From positions 31,129-95,128 of the forward strand of contig JADYYN010000013.1 in the NCBI GenBank assembly GCA_020853635.1: a DNA stretch of 64,000 nucleotides, given 5' to 3'. The notes under the pieces are model-generated. The model was not told the origin of the DNA and did not search any database. It was given only the letters and a program-made list of their open reading frames with translations. Positions within the stretch are counted from its first letter, which is position 1; each line of letters begins with the position of its first letter. The DNA comes from Gemmatimonadaceae bacterium. GTDB lineage: Bacteria > Gemmatimonadota > Gemmatimonadetes > Gemmatimonadales > Gemmatimonadaceae. This document shows, in pieces, positions 20,301-28,599 of the stretch. The translations under genes and the position numbers were made by a program.

Positions 20301-21834
20301 CATTCGCGCCATCGTGCGCTCGGACACGGTGAGCCTGCGCCTCTTCGACGAGTTCATCGCGAAGTCCAATGGCGACCCGGGCAACTTCGCCTTCAATCTC
20401 GACGTCGAAGGCACCTGGCGTCGGCCGCGATTCGACGGCGCCCTCGTGGTCCGCAACGGCAGCCTCCGGGTGACGCCGCTCGGCGATGTGCGCTGGCGCA
20501 ACGTGACGGCGGACATCCAGCTCGCCGGCGACAGCATCGCCATCCGTCGGCTCTCGGCGACGTCGGAGAGCGCGGGGCGCGATGGCCGCGCCTCGGTGGC
20601 CGGTTGGATCCGCGTGGCGGACCGTCTCAATCCGACGTTCGATGTCTCCATCCGTGCGAACACCTTCCATGTGTACAACGAGCGCGGTGTGGCGGACATC
20701 GACCTCTCCGATTCGTTGCGCTTCACGGGGGCGTTGAACAACGCGGTGCTGCGCGGTGCACTCACCGCGGACCGCGCGATCATCTCCATTCCCGAGATCG
20801 CCACCAAGAACGTGATCTCGCTCGAGGAGTTCGATCGGTTCGGCATCCTCGACACCTCGGAAGTGCGCGACTTGGGCTTGGTGACCCGACGGTCGTCGAC
20901 GTTCATCGACAACCTGCAGGTGCGCAACGTGCCCATCCGCATGGGACGCGATGTATGGCTGCGCTCGGCCGAGGCCAACATCAATCGCGGTGGCGCGGTC
21001 TCCATCACGCAGGGTGAGATCACCCGTGGGCGCGATGCGGGACTGCGCCAGCTCGCGCTCACAGGATCGCTGCAGACCGTGCGCGGATCCTACCGCCTGA
21101 ACGTGGGGCCCGTGCAGCGTACGTTCGAAGTGGAGCAGGGCGAGATCCGCTGGTTCGGCGATCCGGACTATGTGACCAACCCGTCGCTCGATATCGCTGC
21201 CCTGCACACGGTGCGGCAGTACAGCAAGTCGGGCTCACAGCCAGATGTCCGCGTGCGCGTGGACCTCGGCGGTACGCTGCTCGAGCCGACCGCCGTGCTC
21301 TCCACTCCAGACTCCGCGCGCGTGAAGAACGCCGACCTCATCAGTTATCTCGTGACCGGCGGTCCGTCGTTCGAGATCGGGGCGCGGAGCGGCGACTACT
21401 ACGCCAACACCACGTACCGCGTGTTGCTCTCGACGTTCAGCTCGGTGTTGGGTGGCAAGCTCTCCGGTGGCGTCTGCGACGACGCACAGCTCTCGACCTC
21501 CGGCGTGGACGGCCTGCAGGGTGGTGGGACGAGTGTGCTCGACGGCACGCGGTTCAACTGTGCCAAGCAGGTCGGTGACAAGGCCTTTGTCCGACTGGAC
21601 GCCGGGCTCTGTCAGGTGGGACAGCTCGCGGGCGGAAAGGCCGGTGCGGCCAGCGCGTTCGCTGAATCAATCGGGCTGAAACTCGACTATCTGCTCGGCA
21701 GCGGGTTCACGGTCTCCGGTGGTGTGGAACCGCCGACCAACGTGTTGCTCTGCACCCAGTCGGTGAACGCTCGCGGCTTCGTCCCCACGCCGCAGCAGTT
21801 CGGTCTCGACCTCTTCCGGGCGTGGCGCTTCTGA
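17311..21834 (+). CDS. tamB: Translocation/assembly module protein TamB
   Basis: 1507 residues. One N-terminal membrane anchor (about 5-28), then a very long run of beta repeats typical of the AsmA-like/TamB bridge, and the C-terminal TamB (DUF490) domain with the usual NADLISYLVTGGPSFE stretch. The bridge would span the periplasm and present a hydrophobic groove. Four cysteines in the last 130 residues are unusual for the family and might form disulfides. It follows tamA by 2 bases and its last 13 bases overlap the histidine kinase start. Confidence 0.93.
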   Translation: MGRRRLVVLVSALLMLGIGGVLVGVFVGATQGEEGRDWIRRFAQAQLARTVKGTFHIGRLSGSFITDITIDSVEIRDPDDSLFVATGPIRLTFDPRDLMDGRLIVRTAELNRPVFAMRRDQANKWTHDKIWPKRGGPKVPRSRTAFGSVLVLEQVAIKDASFALSMPWSPPDSLRGARRDSAIAVALADTMMEARRLPNGLLHRTWRWTGLNVDAPRLRLAYPDSAGRRFDVASLDVNESNPPFRFRELRGQIRWVGDSIWFDLPHFRLPGSLGRADGKVWWGNDQPMHYRVHVVGDSVSLSDVAWITPSLPTEGGGRMTLDIRDARGIKDGFEYAISDMDVRAHASRIRGQMTWVVGGPVLILRDVDLEGTPIDFQLIERFNTAAFPYPFAGTITGRLRGRGGPLNRFVVDEARILYRDTNVPGAVGRGTARGMLDILDPANTVFRGFTVQLDSFDLRTPQFLNPDFPRLAGQVAGTVVLDSSWLDVRFRDADIAHRDGESPESRFRGTGRLTSGEIAMSYDVDMIALPLSFSTLAKSFPAVPLRGDFSGMLRARGTLDDLIVAADLSGESGRIEADVRMDAAAPRYRITGRAATTALDPQVAFDDARYPSGELSSRYTFDVTGDSLADLVGSAAMSLDRSTLDGVRFFAGEGRLRFDDGKAFVDSLRVESTALELNGSGALGLHAARSDSMTFSVRIDSLGGLRRWVTSSATDSLDGGLLVNGVAAGWVRDFGVNATLEGEGLLVGSSTVRLLTGTAQLSTLPDAPTGTITIGADTAVAAGFGITRAFARANLDGSGESDLDMQFAGRSGTLGRGRAHIAFAGDTTLFRLDSLVLATGLQRWALTRPSTFAFGAPGFAVDSFALRGSSGALVRLAGRMPEDGELDLRFGASGLPIADLAELLQVTGTQSGTIQLDGHLRGTRSVPRLDATGALSEALLWGVKLDTLRANVDSDGNLLDFTATLGDAARPSMRAEGRLPFSLGLDGKAMGLRDQDPIRAIVRSDTVSLRLFDEFIAKSNGDPGNFAFNLDVEGTWRRPRFDGALVVRNGSLRVTPLGDVRWRNVTADIQLAGDSIAIRRLSATSESAGRDGRASVAGWIRVADRLNPTFDVSIRANTFHVYNERGVADIDLSDSLRFTGALNNAVLRGALTADRAIISIPEIATKNVISLEEFDRFGILDTSEVRDLGLVTRRSSTFIDNLQVRNVPIRMGRDVWLRSAEANINRGGAVSITQGEITRGRDAGLRQLALTGSLQTVRGSYRLNVGPVQRTFEVEQGEIRWFGDPDYVTNPSLDIAALHTVRQYSKSGSQPDVRVRVDLGGTLLEPTAVLSTPDSARVKNADLISYLVTGGPSFEIGARSGDYYANTTYRVLLSTFSSVLGGKLSGGVCDDAQLSTSGVDGLQGGGTSVLDGTRFNCAKQVGDKAFVRLDAGLCQVGQLAGGKAGAASAFAESIGLKLDYLLGSGFTVSGGVEPPTNVLLCTQSVNARGFVPTPQQFGLDLFRAWRF

Positions 21835-23309
21835 GCACCCGCCGTGAGACGCCCACCGGAGCACTGCCCGCTCCGCATCTGCGCGACCTCGTCGCGCTGG
21901 CGTCCGATGCCATCTACGCGTTCGACGTGCAGGGGCTGCTCCTCAGCGCCAACCCCGCGACCGCCGAGTTGCTCGGTGTGCCCATGCGCGAACTCATCGG
22001 ACGGCGGACCATCGGGTTCATCGATCCGGTGGATCATGCGCACGTCGAGCGCCACATCCGTGCGGTGTTCAGCGGAGAGCAGCGTCGCTACGAGTGCACC
22101 GTGCTGCGGCCCGACGGGGCGCGCCGACTCATCTCTGTCGCCAACTCCCCGGTGATCGAGGACGGCGAGGTGCGTGCGGTGCTCGGTGTCGCGCGTGACG
22201 TGACGGAGGAACGCGCGCAGGCGGCCGCACTCGAACGTGCCGAAGCGCGGTACGCGCGGCTCGTGGATGCGGCCAGCGACTCCATCGCGACGCTGGACGA
22301 GGAGGGCAATCTCACGTCGGTGAACCGCGCGCTCGAGGCCGCCGTAGGCAAGCGGCGTGAGGAGCTGATCGGGACGCACTTCGTCGAGCTACTCGACCCG
22401 CTCGAGCGCACCAAGATGTGGCACATGTTCGCTGCGACACTCGCTGGCGAGCGTTTGCGGCGAGAACTGCACTATACGTATCCCGATGGCAGTGTCGGCA
22501 TCTCCACGGTGCTCTCGGCGCCCATCACGGAGCGGGGCCGCGTGACCGGGGTGCTCGCCATCATGCGCGACGTCACCGAGGAGCGACACCTCGTGGAGCA
22601 GGTGGTCCGCCGCGAGAAGCTGGCCGAGCTGGGCGAGCTGGTGGGGGGTGTGGCGCACGAGATCAACACGCCGCTCACCGGTATCCTCGCGTTCGCGCAG
22701 CTGCTCAGGGCGCAGGCGGCCCTCGACGACAACGGGAAGCAGGCGGCCGACACCATTGTGACTGAGGCCAAACGCGCCGCCCGCATCGTGGGCAAGCTCC
22801 TGACCTTCGCCCGGCAGACCCCTCCCGAACGCCTCCCGACCGACATCAATCAGGTGCTTCAGGACACCATCGAACTGCGCCGGTTCGCACTTCGGACGTC
22901 CGGTATCCTATTGGATATCGAACTCGATCCGAAACTCCCAGGGACATGGGCGGATCCGTCCCAGCTCCAGCAGGTGTTCCTGAACCTGTTGGCCAATGCG
23001 GAGCAAGCGGTGATCGACGCCGGCGGCGACCGGCGTATCACTGTGCGCACCCGTCGGGAAGGTGATCTGCTCGTGGTGGCCATCGGGGATTCCGGGCGCG
23101 GCATTGCGCCTGAGCATCTCCCGTACATCTTCAATCCATTCTATACCACGAAGCCACGGGGCATCGGCACGGGTCTCGGCCTGTCCATCTCCGATGGCAT
23201 CATCCGGGAGCACGGCGGGAACCTCCGCGTGCGCTCGGAGCCGGGCCAGGGGGCGCTGTTCGAAGTCCTCCTCCCGCGACTCTCCCCACCCGCGACCGAC
23301 CCCGTCTGA
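21822..23309 (+). CDS. Soluble PAS-PAS sensor histidine kinase
   Basis: 495 residues. Two PAS domains with PAC ends (about 20-125 and 140-255: AIYAFDVQGLLLSANPATAE and SIATLDEEGNLTSVNRALE), a HisKA domain with phospho-acceptor His279 in GGVAHEINTPLTG, then a HATPase with N box (LNLLANAEQAV), G1 (GDSGRGI) and G2 (GTGLGLSI). No transmembrane helix, so it reads an internal signal. GTG 21822 overlaps tamB by 13 bases. Co-transcription with tamAB and the response regulator 4 bases downstream suggests a sensor for envelope or lipid state, but that is inference. Confidence 0.92.
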   Translation: MALLSTRRETPTGALPAPHLRDLVALASDAIYAFDVQGLLLSANPATAELLGVPMRELIGRRTIGFIDPVDHAHVERHIRAVFSGEQRRYECTVLRPDGARRLISVANSPVIEDGEVRAVLGVARDVTEERAQAAALERAEARYARLVDAASDSIATLDEEGNLTSVNRALEAAVGKRREELIGTHFVELLDPLERTKMWHMFAATLAGERLRRELHYTYPDGSVGISTVLSAPITERGRVTGVLAIMRDVTEERHLVEQVVRREKLAELGELVGGVAHEINTPLTGILAFAQLLRAQAALDDNGKQAADTIVTEAKRAARIVGKLLTFARQTPPERLPTDINQVLQDTIELRRFALRTSGILLDIELDPKLPGTWADPSQLQQVFLNLLANAEQAVIDAGGDRRITVRTRREGDLLVVAIGDSGRGIAPEHLPYIFNPFYTTKPRGIGTGLGLSISDGIIREHGGNLRVRSEPGQGALFEVLLPRLSPPATDPV

Positions 23310-23313
23310 CCGC

Positions 23314-24663
23314 ATGGCGAGCATCCTGATCATCGACGACGAAGTCGCGATCGCAACCGCGTTCGCGATGTTCTTCCGTCACGACGGCGCGCATCAGGTC
23401 ACCGAAGCCCACACCGGCGCTGAGGGGATCGAGGCGTACCGTCGGCTGCGTCCGGATCTCGTGCTGCTTGACGTGCGCCTGCCGGACATGACGGGCTTCG
23501 ACGTGCTGAGCGCCATCCGCGATGAGAACCCGGTCGTGATCATGGTCACGGCCTACGGTGACGTGCCGATGGCGGTGGACGCACTGCACAAGGGTGCGGA
23601 GAACTTCCTCACCAAGCCGGTCGACTTGAGCCATCTCTCTGCGGCCGCCGAGCGGGCGCTCGAGAAGGCGCAGCTGCGTCGGTTGAGCCGCTGGCTCACC
23701 ACCAAGCGTGGCGGTGGCCCCGAGGTCGTGTTCGGCTCTTCGAACGAGATGCGCGAACTCGCCGCTCAGGTGGGTCTGCTCGCAGGCAGCGAGCGTACCA
23801 CGGCCCTCGTGCTCGGCGAGAGTGGTGTGGGCAAGGGGCGGCTCGCCGAACTGCTGCACGCGCAGAGCCCGCGCGCCGGCAAGCCGTTCGTCGAAGTGAA
23901 CTGCGCTACGCTGCGACCGGAGTCGCTCGACAGCGAGCTGTTCGGGGTCGAGGCCAGCGCCGCCAACAGCGGGCAGACGGCGCGCGGTGCGTTCGAGATC
24001 GCCGACGGCGGCACGCTCTTCCTTGATGAGATCAGCGACCTCGACCCGGTGCTGCAGCCCAAGTTGCTGCGCGTGCTCGAGGGGAAGGGATTCCGTCGCG
24101 TCGGCGGCAGCGTGGAGATCGCGCCCAACGTGCGGGTGATCGCGGCGTCGTCGAAGGATCTCTCGAGCGAGGTCGCCGCAGGCCGGTTCCGCGAGGATCT
24201 CTATTATCGGCTGGCAGTGATGCCGATCAAGCTCCCGCCGCTGCGCACGCGCAACCGCGAGGATTTCGTGGAGCTGATAGCGAGTGTGCACGACTCGCTC
24301 GCGGCCGACGCGCCGAACGGCCCGAACGCGCTCACCGACGCGGCACTCGATGCGCTGCTCCGCTACAGCTGGCCCGGCAACGTGCGCGAGTTGCGCAATG
24401 TGCTCGAGCGCGCGATGCTCATGGCACGCGGGGAGCCGGCGGTGGACGTCGTGCATCTCCCGCGCGAGGTGCAAGGGGCGAGCGGGGCTGAAGTGATGCA
24501 CCACGAGCCCCGGTCGTTGGCCGAGGTGGAGCGGGCGCACATCGATCGCACGTTGCGGGCGCACGGACACAATCGGACGCACGCGGCGCGCGAACTCGGC
24601 ATCTCGCGTGCGACGTTGATCAAGAAGATCCGCGAGTTCGACCTCGCGGAGCGGCCGCGCTGA
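23314..24663 (+). CDS. NtrC-family response regulator lacking the GAFTGA motif
   Basis: 449 residues: receiver domain (1-120) with Asp9/Asp10, phospho-acceptor Asp53 and Lys101; AAA+ domain (about 138-370) with Walker A GESGVGKG (168-175) and Walker B LFLDEI (235-240); Fis-type helix-turn-helix at the end (THAARELGISRATLIKKI). Where NtrC proteins carry GAFTGA after ELFG, this one reads VEASAANSGQT (212-222). GAFTGA contacts sigma-54, so this protein probably does not activate sigma-54 promoters in the normal way. Some relatives without the motif (HupR, Rhodobacter NtrC, TyrR) work with sigma-70. Its partner is the histidine kinase just upstream. Confidence 0.92.
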   Translation: MASILIIDDEVAIATAFAMFFRHDGAHQVTEAHTGAEGIEAYRRLRPDLVLLDVRLPDMTGFDVLSAIRDENPVVIMVTAYGDVPMAVDALHKGAENFLTKPVDLSHLSAAAERALEKAQLRRLSRWLTTKRGGGPEVVFGSSNEMRELAAQVGLLAGSERTTALVLGESGVGKGRLAELLHAQSPRAGKPFVEVNCATLRPESLDSELFGVEASAANSGQTARGAFEIADGGTLFLDEISDLDPVLQPKLLRVLEGKGFRRVGGSVEIAPNVRVIAASSKDLSSEVAAGRFREDLYYRLAVMPIKLPPLRTRNREDFVELIASVHDSLAADAPNGPNALTDAALDALLRYSWPGNVRELRNVLERAMLMARGEPAVDVVHLPREVQGASGAEVMHHEPRSLAEVERAHIDRTLRAHGHNRTHAARELGISRATLIKKIREFDLAERPR

Positions 24664-24694
24664 CGCGACCGTCGTCCTGCCTGAGGAGGAGCCG

Positions 24695-24877
24695 ATGAGC
24701 GAACGCGATGCGATGGTCTGCCGGGCCTGCGGGAAGGAGGAACGCGCGTCGGAGGGGTATCCCTGCGAGAAGTGCGGCACCTTCATCTGTCAGATCTGCG
24801 TGCTGCGCGGTGTGACGCTCTGCGCGTCCTGCGCCATCATCGAAGACGCCGGCAGCAACGCGCCCGCCGCGTCGTGA
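24695..24877 (+). CDS. Small double zinc-ribbon protein
   Basis: 60 residues with four CxxC knuckles: Cys9/12, 24/27, 32/35, 43/46, enough for two zinc sites in a treble-clef or cross-brace arrangement. No signal peptide. A perfect ribosome site GAGGAGG precedes ATG 24695. The stop overlaps the P1 peptidase start by 4 bases (GTGA), so the two are translated together. The family is not known to me; a protein- or nucleic-acid-binding adaptor is likely. Confidence 0.8.
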   Translation: MSERDAMVCRACGKEERASEGYPCEKCGTFICQICVLRGVTLCASCAIIEDAGSNAPAAS

Positions 24878-25878
24878 GCGACGCACGCGCCGCCGTGGCG
24901 GCTCCGCTGGATCTTGCCCGCTTCGATCTCGCCGTCGGTCACGCCACCGACGAGAGCGGCGCCACCGGGTGCACTGTGATCCGCGGCGTGCGCGGCGCTC
25001 ATCGCGCGGCGCACGCGGTCATCGGTCGGGCCACTGGGTCGCGTGAGCTGGCGTTGCTCGAGCCCGGACATCTCGTGGAGCGCGTCGATGCGATCCTGCT
25101 CTCCGGCGGCTCTGCATACGGACTCGATGCCGCCGCTGGTGTGATGCGGTGGATGGAGGCGCGCGGTCGCGGCTTCCCCGTAGGTGGCGGCGTGGTGCCG
25201 ATCGTGCCGGCCGCCGTGCTGTTCGACCTCGGGCCGCTGGGGCGATTCGACGCGCGCCCTACGCCGGCGATGGCGGAAGCGGCCTGCGAGTCCGCCACCA
25301 GCACCGGCATCGCCGACGGTGCGGTGGGCGCGGGTGCCGGTCTCACCGTCGGCAAGGTGCTCGGCAAGGCGGGCGCGATGAAGGGCGGGTTCGGTCTCGC
25401 GACGCGTGAGGCGGTGGGATGCGCGGCGGTCGCGATGGTCGCGGTGAACGCGTTCGGTGATGTGCGCGATGCACAGGGCCGGATCATCGCCGGTGCGCGG
25501 CGGCCCGACGGCACCTTCGCGGACACCGAACGTGTGCTGGCCGCCGGTGGACCGGAGCGAGCGTTCGGCGCGGCATCCACTGCGGACTCCGCTGCGGCAC
25601 CCAACACCACGCTTGCCGTCGTTGCGGTGGACGCGAGCTTCTCCAAGGTGGAGTTGCAACAGCTCGCGCGTGCGGCGACCGCCGCCTTTCATCGCCGACT
25701 CGCGCCGGCGGGCTCAAGCTTCGACGGGGACATCGTGTTCGCGCTGTCCCCGCTCGAGGGGCCGAGCGCGCCGCTCATGCAGGCGGAGCGACTGGTCGTG
25801 GATGCGCTCGAGGCCGCGATCGAACGGGCCGTGCGCGTCGCGCGTGGCCGCGACGGCGTGCCCGGCCTCGCCGACTAG
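24874..25878 (+). CDS. P1-family (DmpA-like) N-terminal-nucleophile peptidase
   Basis: 334 residues. The fold and the motifs GATGCTVIRGVRGAHRAAHA, LLSGGSAYGLDAAAGVMRW and APNTTLAVVAVD are those of L-aminopeptidase/D-esterase DmpA and relatives. These enzymes are made as a precursor that cleaves itself before the nucleophile; the PNTT site near residue 240 is the expected cleavage point, leaving Thr as N-terminal nucleophile. It removes N-terminal residues or beta-peptide units in the cytoplasm. GTG 24874 is the start implied by the overlap with the zinc-ribbon gene. Confidence 0.88.
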   Translation: MSDARAAVAAPLDLARFDLAVGHATDESGATGCTVIRGVRGAHRAAHAVIGRATGSRELALLEPGHLVERVDAILLSGGSAYGLDAAAGVMRWMEARGRGFPVGGGVVPIVPAAVLFDLGPLGRFDARPTPAMAEAACESATSTGIADGAVGAGAGLTVGKVLGKAGAMKGGFGLATREAVGCAAVAMVAVNAFGDVRDAQGRIIAGARRPDGTFADTERVLAAGGPERAFGAASTADSAAAPNTTLAVVAVDASFSKVELQQLARAATAAFHRRLAPAGSSFDGDIVFALSPLEGPSAPLMQAERLVVDALEAAIERAVRVARGRDGVPGLAD

Positions 25879-25882
25879 CGCG

Positions 25883-26311
25883 CTACGAGACCATCCCGCC
25901 CACGGGCGCGGGGATGCCGATGTTCCCCGCGCGCACATGCAGCGCGAGTTCCGCACAGAGGTCGCCGTCGAGCGTCACGCGCATCACGTGCGTGCCCACC
26001 TGCTGGATCGGCAGATCGATCGCGGCGATGACCGGCACGTCGAGTTCGGTCGCGCCGGGAGGAGGGGCACCGACTTCGAGCTCGCCCGAGGAACCCCAGA
26101 TCTCGTCGCCGCCGGGATCGACCCAGCTGAGCGCGAGGACGTGGCGGCCCGTGTCGTCGGGGAGCGCCTTGAGTCGCACGATCATCGTCGCGCGCGGGTG
26201 GATGGCCGGTACGGACGCGACCTGGAGTGCGTCGAACACCCCGAGGATGTTGAGCTTCCCCTCTTGGGAGATGTTCGCGGCGTCGGCGAAGAGAGCGAAG
26301 GAGACATGCAT
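25883..26311 (-). CDS. DUF6941-like conserved protein
   Basis: 142 residues, all beta by pattern: MHVSFALFADAANISQEGKLNILGVFDAL at the front resembles the DUF6941 family of unknown function, in which members begin with a similar A-D-x-x-x-x-x-G-K-x-N-x-x-G pattern. No signal peptide, no cysteines of note. ATG 26311 has a CATCTT element 6 bases upstream and no ribosome site. It is convergent with the P1 peptidase (4-base gap) and divergent from the EamA gene. Function unknown. Confidence 0.75.
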   Translation of the reverse strand: MHVSFALFADAANISQEGKLNILGVFDALQVASVPAIHPRATMIVRLKALPDDTGRHVLALSWVDPGGDEIWGSSGELEVGAPPPGATELDVPVIAAIDLPIQQVGTHVMRVTLDGDLCAELALHVRAGNIGIPAPVGGMVS

Positions 26312-26317
26312 GATGGA

Positions 26318-26323
26318 AAGATG
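26318..26323 (-). promoter_or_regulatory. -10 candidate, leaderless DUF6941 gene
   Basis: CATCTT on the minus strand, exactly 6 bases before ATG 26311; the following TC extends the same ATCTTTC core seen at EamA and prfC. Confidence 0.4.
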
Positions 26324-26412
26324 GTGGATGGCGACGTGGTGTGGATAGATGGGCGTGGGGAGGTGGATGGTGGCGGGTGGATACCATGTCGTGGCGCGGT
26401 TGGTGCATGGGT

Positions 26413-26418
26413 TATCTT
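26413..26418 (+). promoter_or_regulatory. -10 candidate, leaderless EamA gene
   Basis: TATCTT, 6 bases before GTG 26425. The 10-base string GTTATCTTTC is identical to the one in front of prfC. Confidence 0.5.
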
Positions 26419-26424
26419 TCTCAG

Positions 26425-27324
26425 GTGACCACTGCTGAACACGCCTTGCCGCACGCCCGCCCCGCCTCGCGTGCGACCGAGCTCAGCCTCGTCCTCATGG
26501 CGACGATCTGGGGGATCAACGTCTCGGTCGTGAAGTACGGCACTCAGGTCATGGAACCCCTCGCGTACAACGCGCTGCGCATGACGTTGGGTTGTGCGGT
26601 GCTCATGACGCTCGCGCTCACCCGCGCCGGGCAGCGCGCCAGCAACGCCGATCGTTGGCGGCTCATGGCGCTCGGGGTGCTCGGCCACTGCATCTATCAG
26701 GTACTGTTCATCTCCGGCATCGCGCGCACTCGCGCGGGCACGGCGTCGCTCGTGGTCGCGGCCTCACCGGCTGTAGTGGCGCTCGTGGCGCGCGCGTTCG
26801 GGCATGAAAAGCTCCCCATGCGGGCCATCGCAGGGATCGCGTTGTCGATCAGCGGGGTGTTCCTCGTGCTCGGTGGCACGATCCAGGCGGAGGGTGCATC
26901 GCATCTGGTCGGCGACCTCATGATCCTCTGCGCCGTGGTCTGCTGGGCGTTCTACACCGCCGGGCTCGTGCCGCTCACACAACGCGTGGACGCGGTGCGC
27001 GTCGCCGCGTGGACGCTGCTCGGTGGTACCATCCCGCTCGTCGCGATCGCGAGTCCCGCACTGACCCGCGTCGATTGGTCGTTGATCACGCCGCTCACGT
27101 GGGCGTCCATCGGTTACTCCGGGATCATGGCGATGGTCGTTGCGTATTTGCTCTGGTATCGCGGCGTGCATCGCATCGGTGCGACGCGCACCTCGTTGTT
27201 CGGCAATCTGCAGCCGGTCGTCGCGGTGCTCGTCGCGTGGATCGCCCTCGGTGAGATCCCCACCGTCTGGCAGGGAGCCGGTGCGGCGACGGTGATCGGC
27301 GGACTCTACCTCTCCCGCTCATGA
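26425..27324 (+). CDS. EamA/DMT-family transporter
   Basis: 299 residues with ten hydrophobic segments in two EamA repeats (for example LVLMATIWGINVSVVKYG at the start and MILCAVVCWAFYTAGLVPL at the second repeat). Such inner-membrane proteins export metabolites or amino acids; no substrate is evident. I set the start at GTG 26425 rather than ATG 26407 because the TATCTT element lies between them. Its stop overlaps the next gene as ATGA, opening a five-gene run to acpS. Confidence 0.88.
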   Translation: MTTAEHALPHARPASRATELSLVLMATIWGINVSVVKYGTQVMEPLAYNALRMTLGCAVLMTLALTRAGQRASNADRWRLMALGVLGHCIYQVLFISGIARTRAGTASLVVAASPAVVALVARAFGHEKLPMRAIAGIALSISGVFLVLGGTIQAEGASHLVGDLMILCAVVCWAFYTAGLVPLTQRVDAVRVAAWTLLGGTIPLVAIASPALTRVDWSLITPLTWASIGYSGIMAMVVAYLLWYRGVHRIGATRTSLFGNLQPVVAVLVAWIALGEIPTVWQGAGAATVIGGLYLSRS

Positions 27325-28016
27325 AGACGGTCGTCCTGTTCGACATCGACGGTACGTTGCTCCTCTCCAACAGCGCCGGCCGAGTGGCGATGGAAAACGC
27401 GCTCACGTCGACGTTCGGCGCAGCGGGGCCCAGCAGCTATCGCTACGACGGTAAGACGGACAAACTGATCGTGCGTGAGACGATGCGGCTCGAAGGCTTC
27501 AGTGACGCCGAGATCGATGCTCGCATGGATGAAGTGATCACGAAGTATCTCGCGGGCCTCCGCGAGGAACTCGCCAGCGGGCGCCGCAACGCGTACGCGC
27601 TGCCGGGCATCCATCCACTCGTGGACGCGGTCGAAGCCGCAGACGATCTCGTGCTCGGCCTGCTCACGGGCAATGTCGTCGAAGGCGCCGGGGTCAAACT
27701 CCGCGCGGTGTCGCTCGCGCCCGAGCGCTTCGTGCTGGGCGCGTACGGTTCCGACCATGAGGAGCGGCCGCAACTGCCACCCATCGCGCAGCAGCGCGCC
27801 ATTGCGCACCTCGGCCATCATGTGCCTGGCGAGCGACTGGTGATCATCGGCGATACCCCGGCCGACGTGCACTGCGGCCGGGGCGTCGGCGCGCGGGCGA
27901 TCGGCGTCGCGACCGGTGGGTACAGTGTTGCCGATCTCGAGGCGCATGACCCGTTCGCGACGTTCAGCGACCTCACCGACACCGCACGGGTGCTCGAGGT
28001 GATCCGCGATGCGTGA
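27321..28016 (+). CDS. HAD phosphatase, phosphoglycolate-phosphatase-like
   Basis: 231 residues with intact catalytic set: LFDIDGTLL (Asp8 nucleophile, Asp10 acid/base), the motif II threonine in LLTGNV, a lysine after the cap, and the Mg-binding IIGDTPADVHCG. The helical cap (about 18-95) is of the C1 type. Gph-type substrate (2-phosphoglycolate) is plausible and would feed the glycolate oxidase encoded at 6-10 kb, but other phosphate esters are possible. It overlaps the EamA stop by 4 and the CYTH start by 8 bases. Confidence 0.85.
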   Translation: MKTVVLFDIDGTLLLSNSAGRVAMENALTSTFGAAGPSSYRYDGKTDKLIVRETMRLEGFSDAEIDARMDEVITKYLAGLREELASGRRNAYALPGIHPLVDAVEAADDLVLGLLTGNVVEGAGVKLRAVSLAPERFVLGAYGSDHEERPQLPPIAQQRAIAHLGHHVPGERLVIIGDTPADVHCGRGVGARAIGVATGGYSVADLEAHDPFATFSDLTDTARVLEVIRDA

Positions 28017-28599
28017 GGTGGAACTCAAGGGCATCGTCGATGATCTCGATGCCGCGCGCGCCGCGGTGCTCGCGGCCGGCGCGACGCGTGTGTATGTCGG
28101 CCGTCTCGAGGACAAACGCTACGACACTCCCGACCGCGCGCTCGCGCTCCGTGACCACGTGCTGCGCCTGCGCGTGTACCGCGCCGGCGAGACACGCGCG
28201 ATGCTCGACTGGAAGGGTCCCACCACCTATGTGGATGGCTACAAGGTCCGCGAGGAGCACAGCACCACCCTCGGCGACGGCGATGAACTCGCGGTGATGC
28301 TCGATCGGCTCGGGTACGTGGTGACCCGAGAAATCGACCGCGAGATCGAGCAGTATGTGGTGTTCGGCGCCACCGTGCGCTTCGAGCGGTATCCGCGTCT
28401 CGATATCCTCGTGGAGGTCGAAGGCGAGCCCCACGCGATCGAGCGCGCGATCACGGCACTCGGCATCGCGCGGGGCCGCTTCACCACGCAGCGTCTGCCG
28501 GACTACGTCCGCGCCTACGAAGCACGCACCGGTGAGCGCGCGGCGATCTGCGACCGCGAACTCACCGGCGACTATCGCTTCTCCGCCACCGATGCCTGA
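28009..28599 (+). CDS. CYTH-domain protein (class IV adenylate cyclase/thiamine-triphosphatase type)
   Basis: 196 residues forming one CYTH tunnel domain. The signature ExExK is EVELK at residues 3-7, and the alternating charged strands (LRLRVYRAG, TRAMLDWKGP, VRFERYPRLDILVEVEGEP) supply the triphosphate- and metal-binding side chains. Family members hydrolyse triphosphates or make cAMP; the TREIDREIEQY segment resembles the CyaB branch. Which reaction applies cannot be read from sequence. It overlaps both neighbours by 8 bases. Confidence 0.85.
   Translation: MREVELKGIVDDLDAARAAVLAAGATRVYVGRLEDKRYDTPDRALALRDHVLRLRVYRAGETRAMLDWKGPTTYVDGYKVREEHSTTLGDGDELAVMLDRLGYVVTREIDREIEQYVVFGATVRFERYPRLDILVEVEGEPHAIERAITALGIARGRFTTQRLPDYVRAYEARTGERAAICDRELTGDYRFSATDA

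Noticed and set aside
17305-21207. Long open frames on the minus strand opposite tamA/tamB (up to 578 codons)
   Set aside because: Arg/His/Glu-rich shadow frames typical of high-GC DNA, with no domain, no start signals and a well-supported gene on the other strand.
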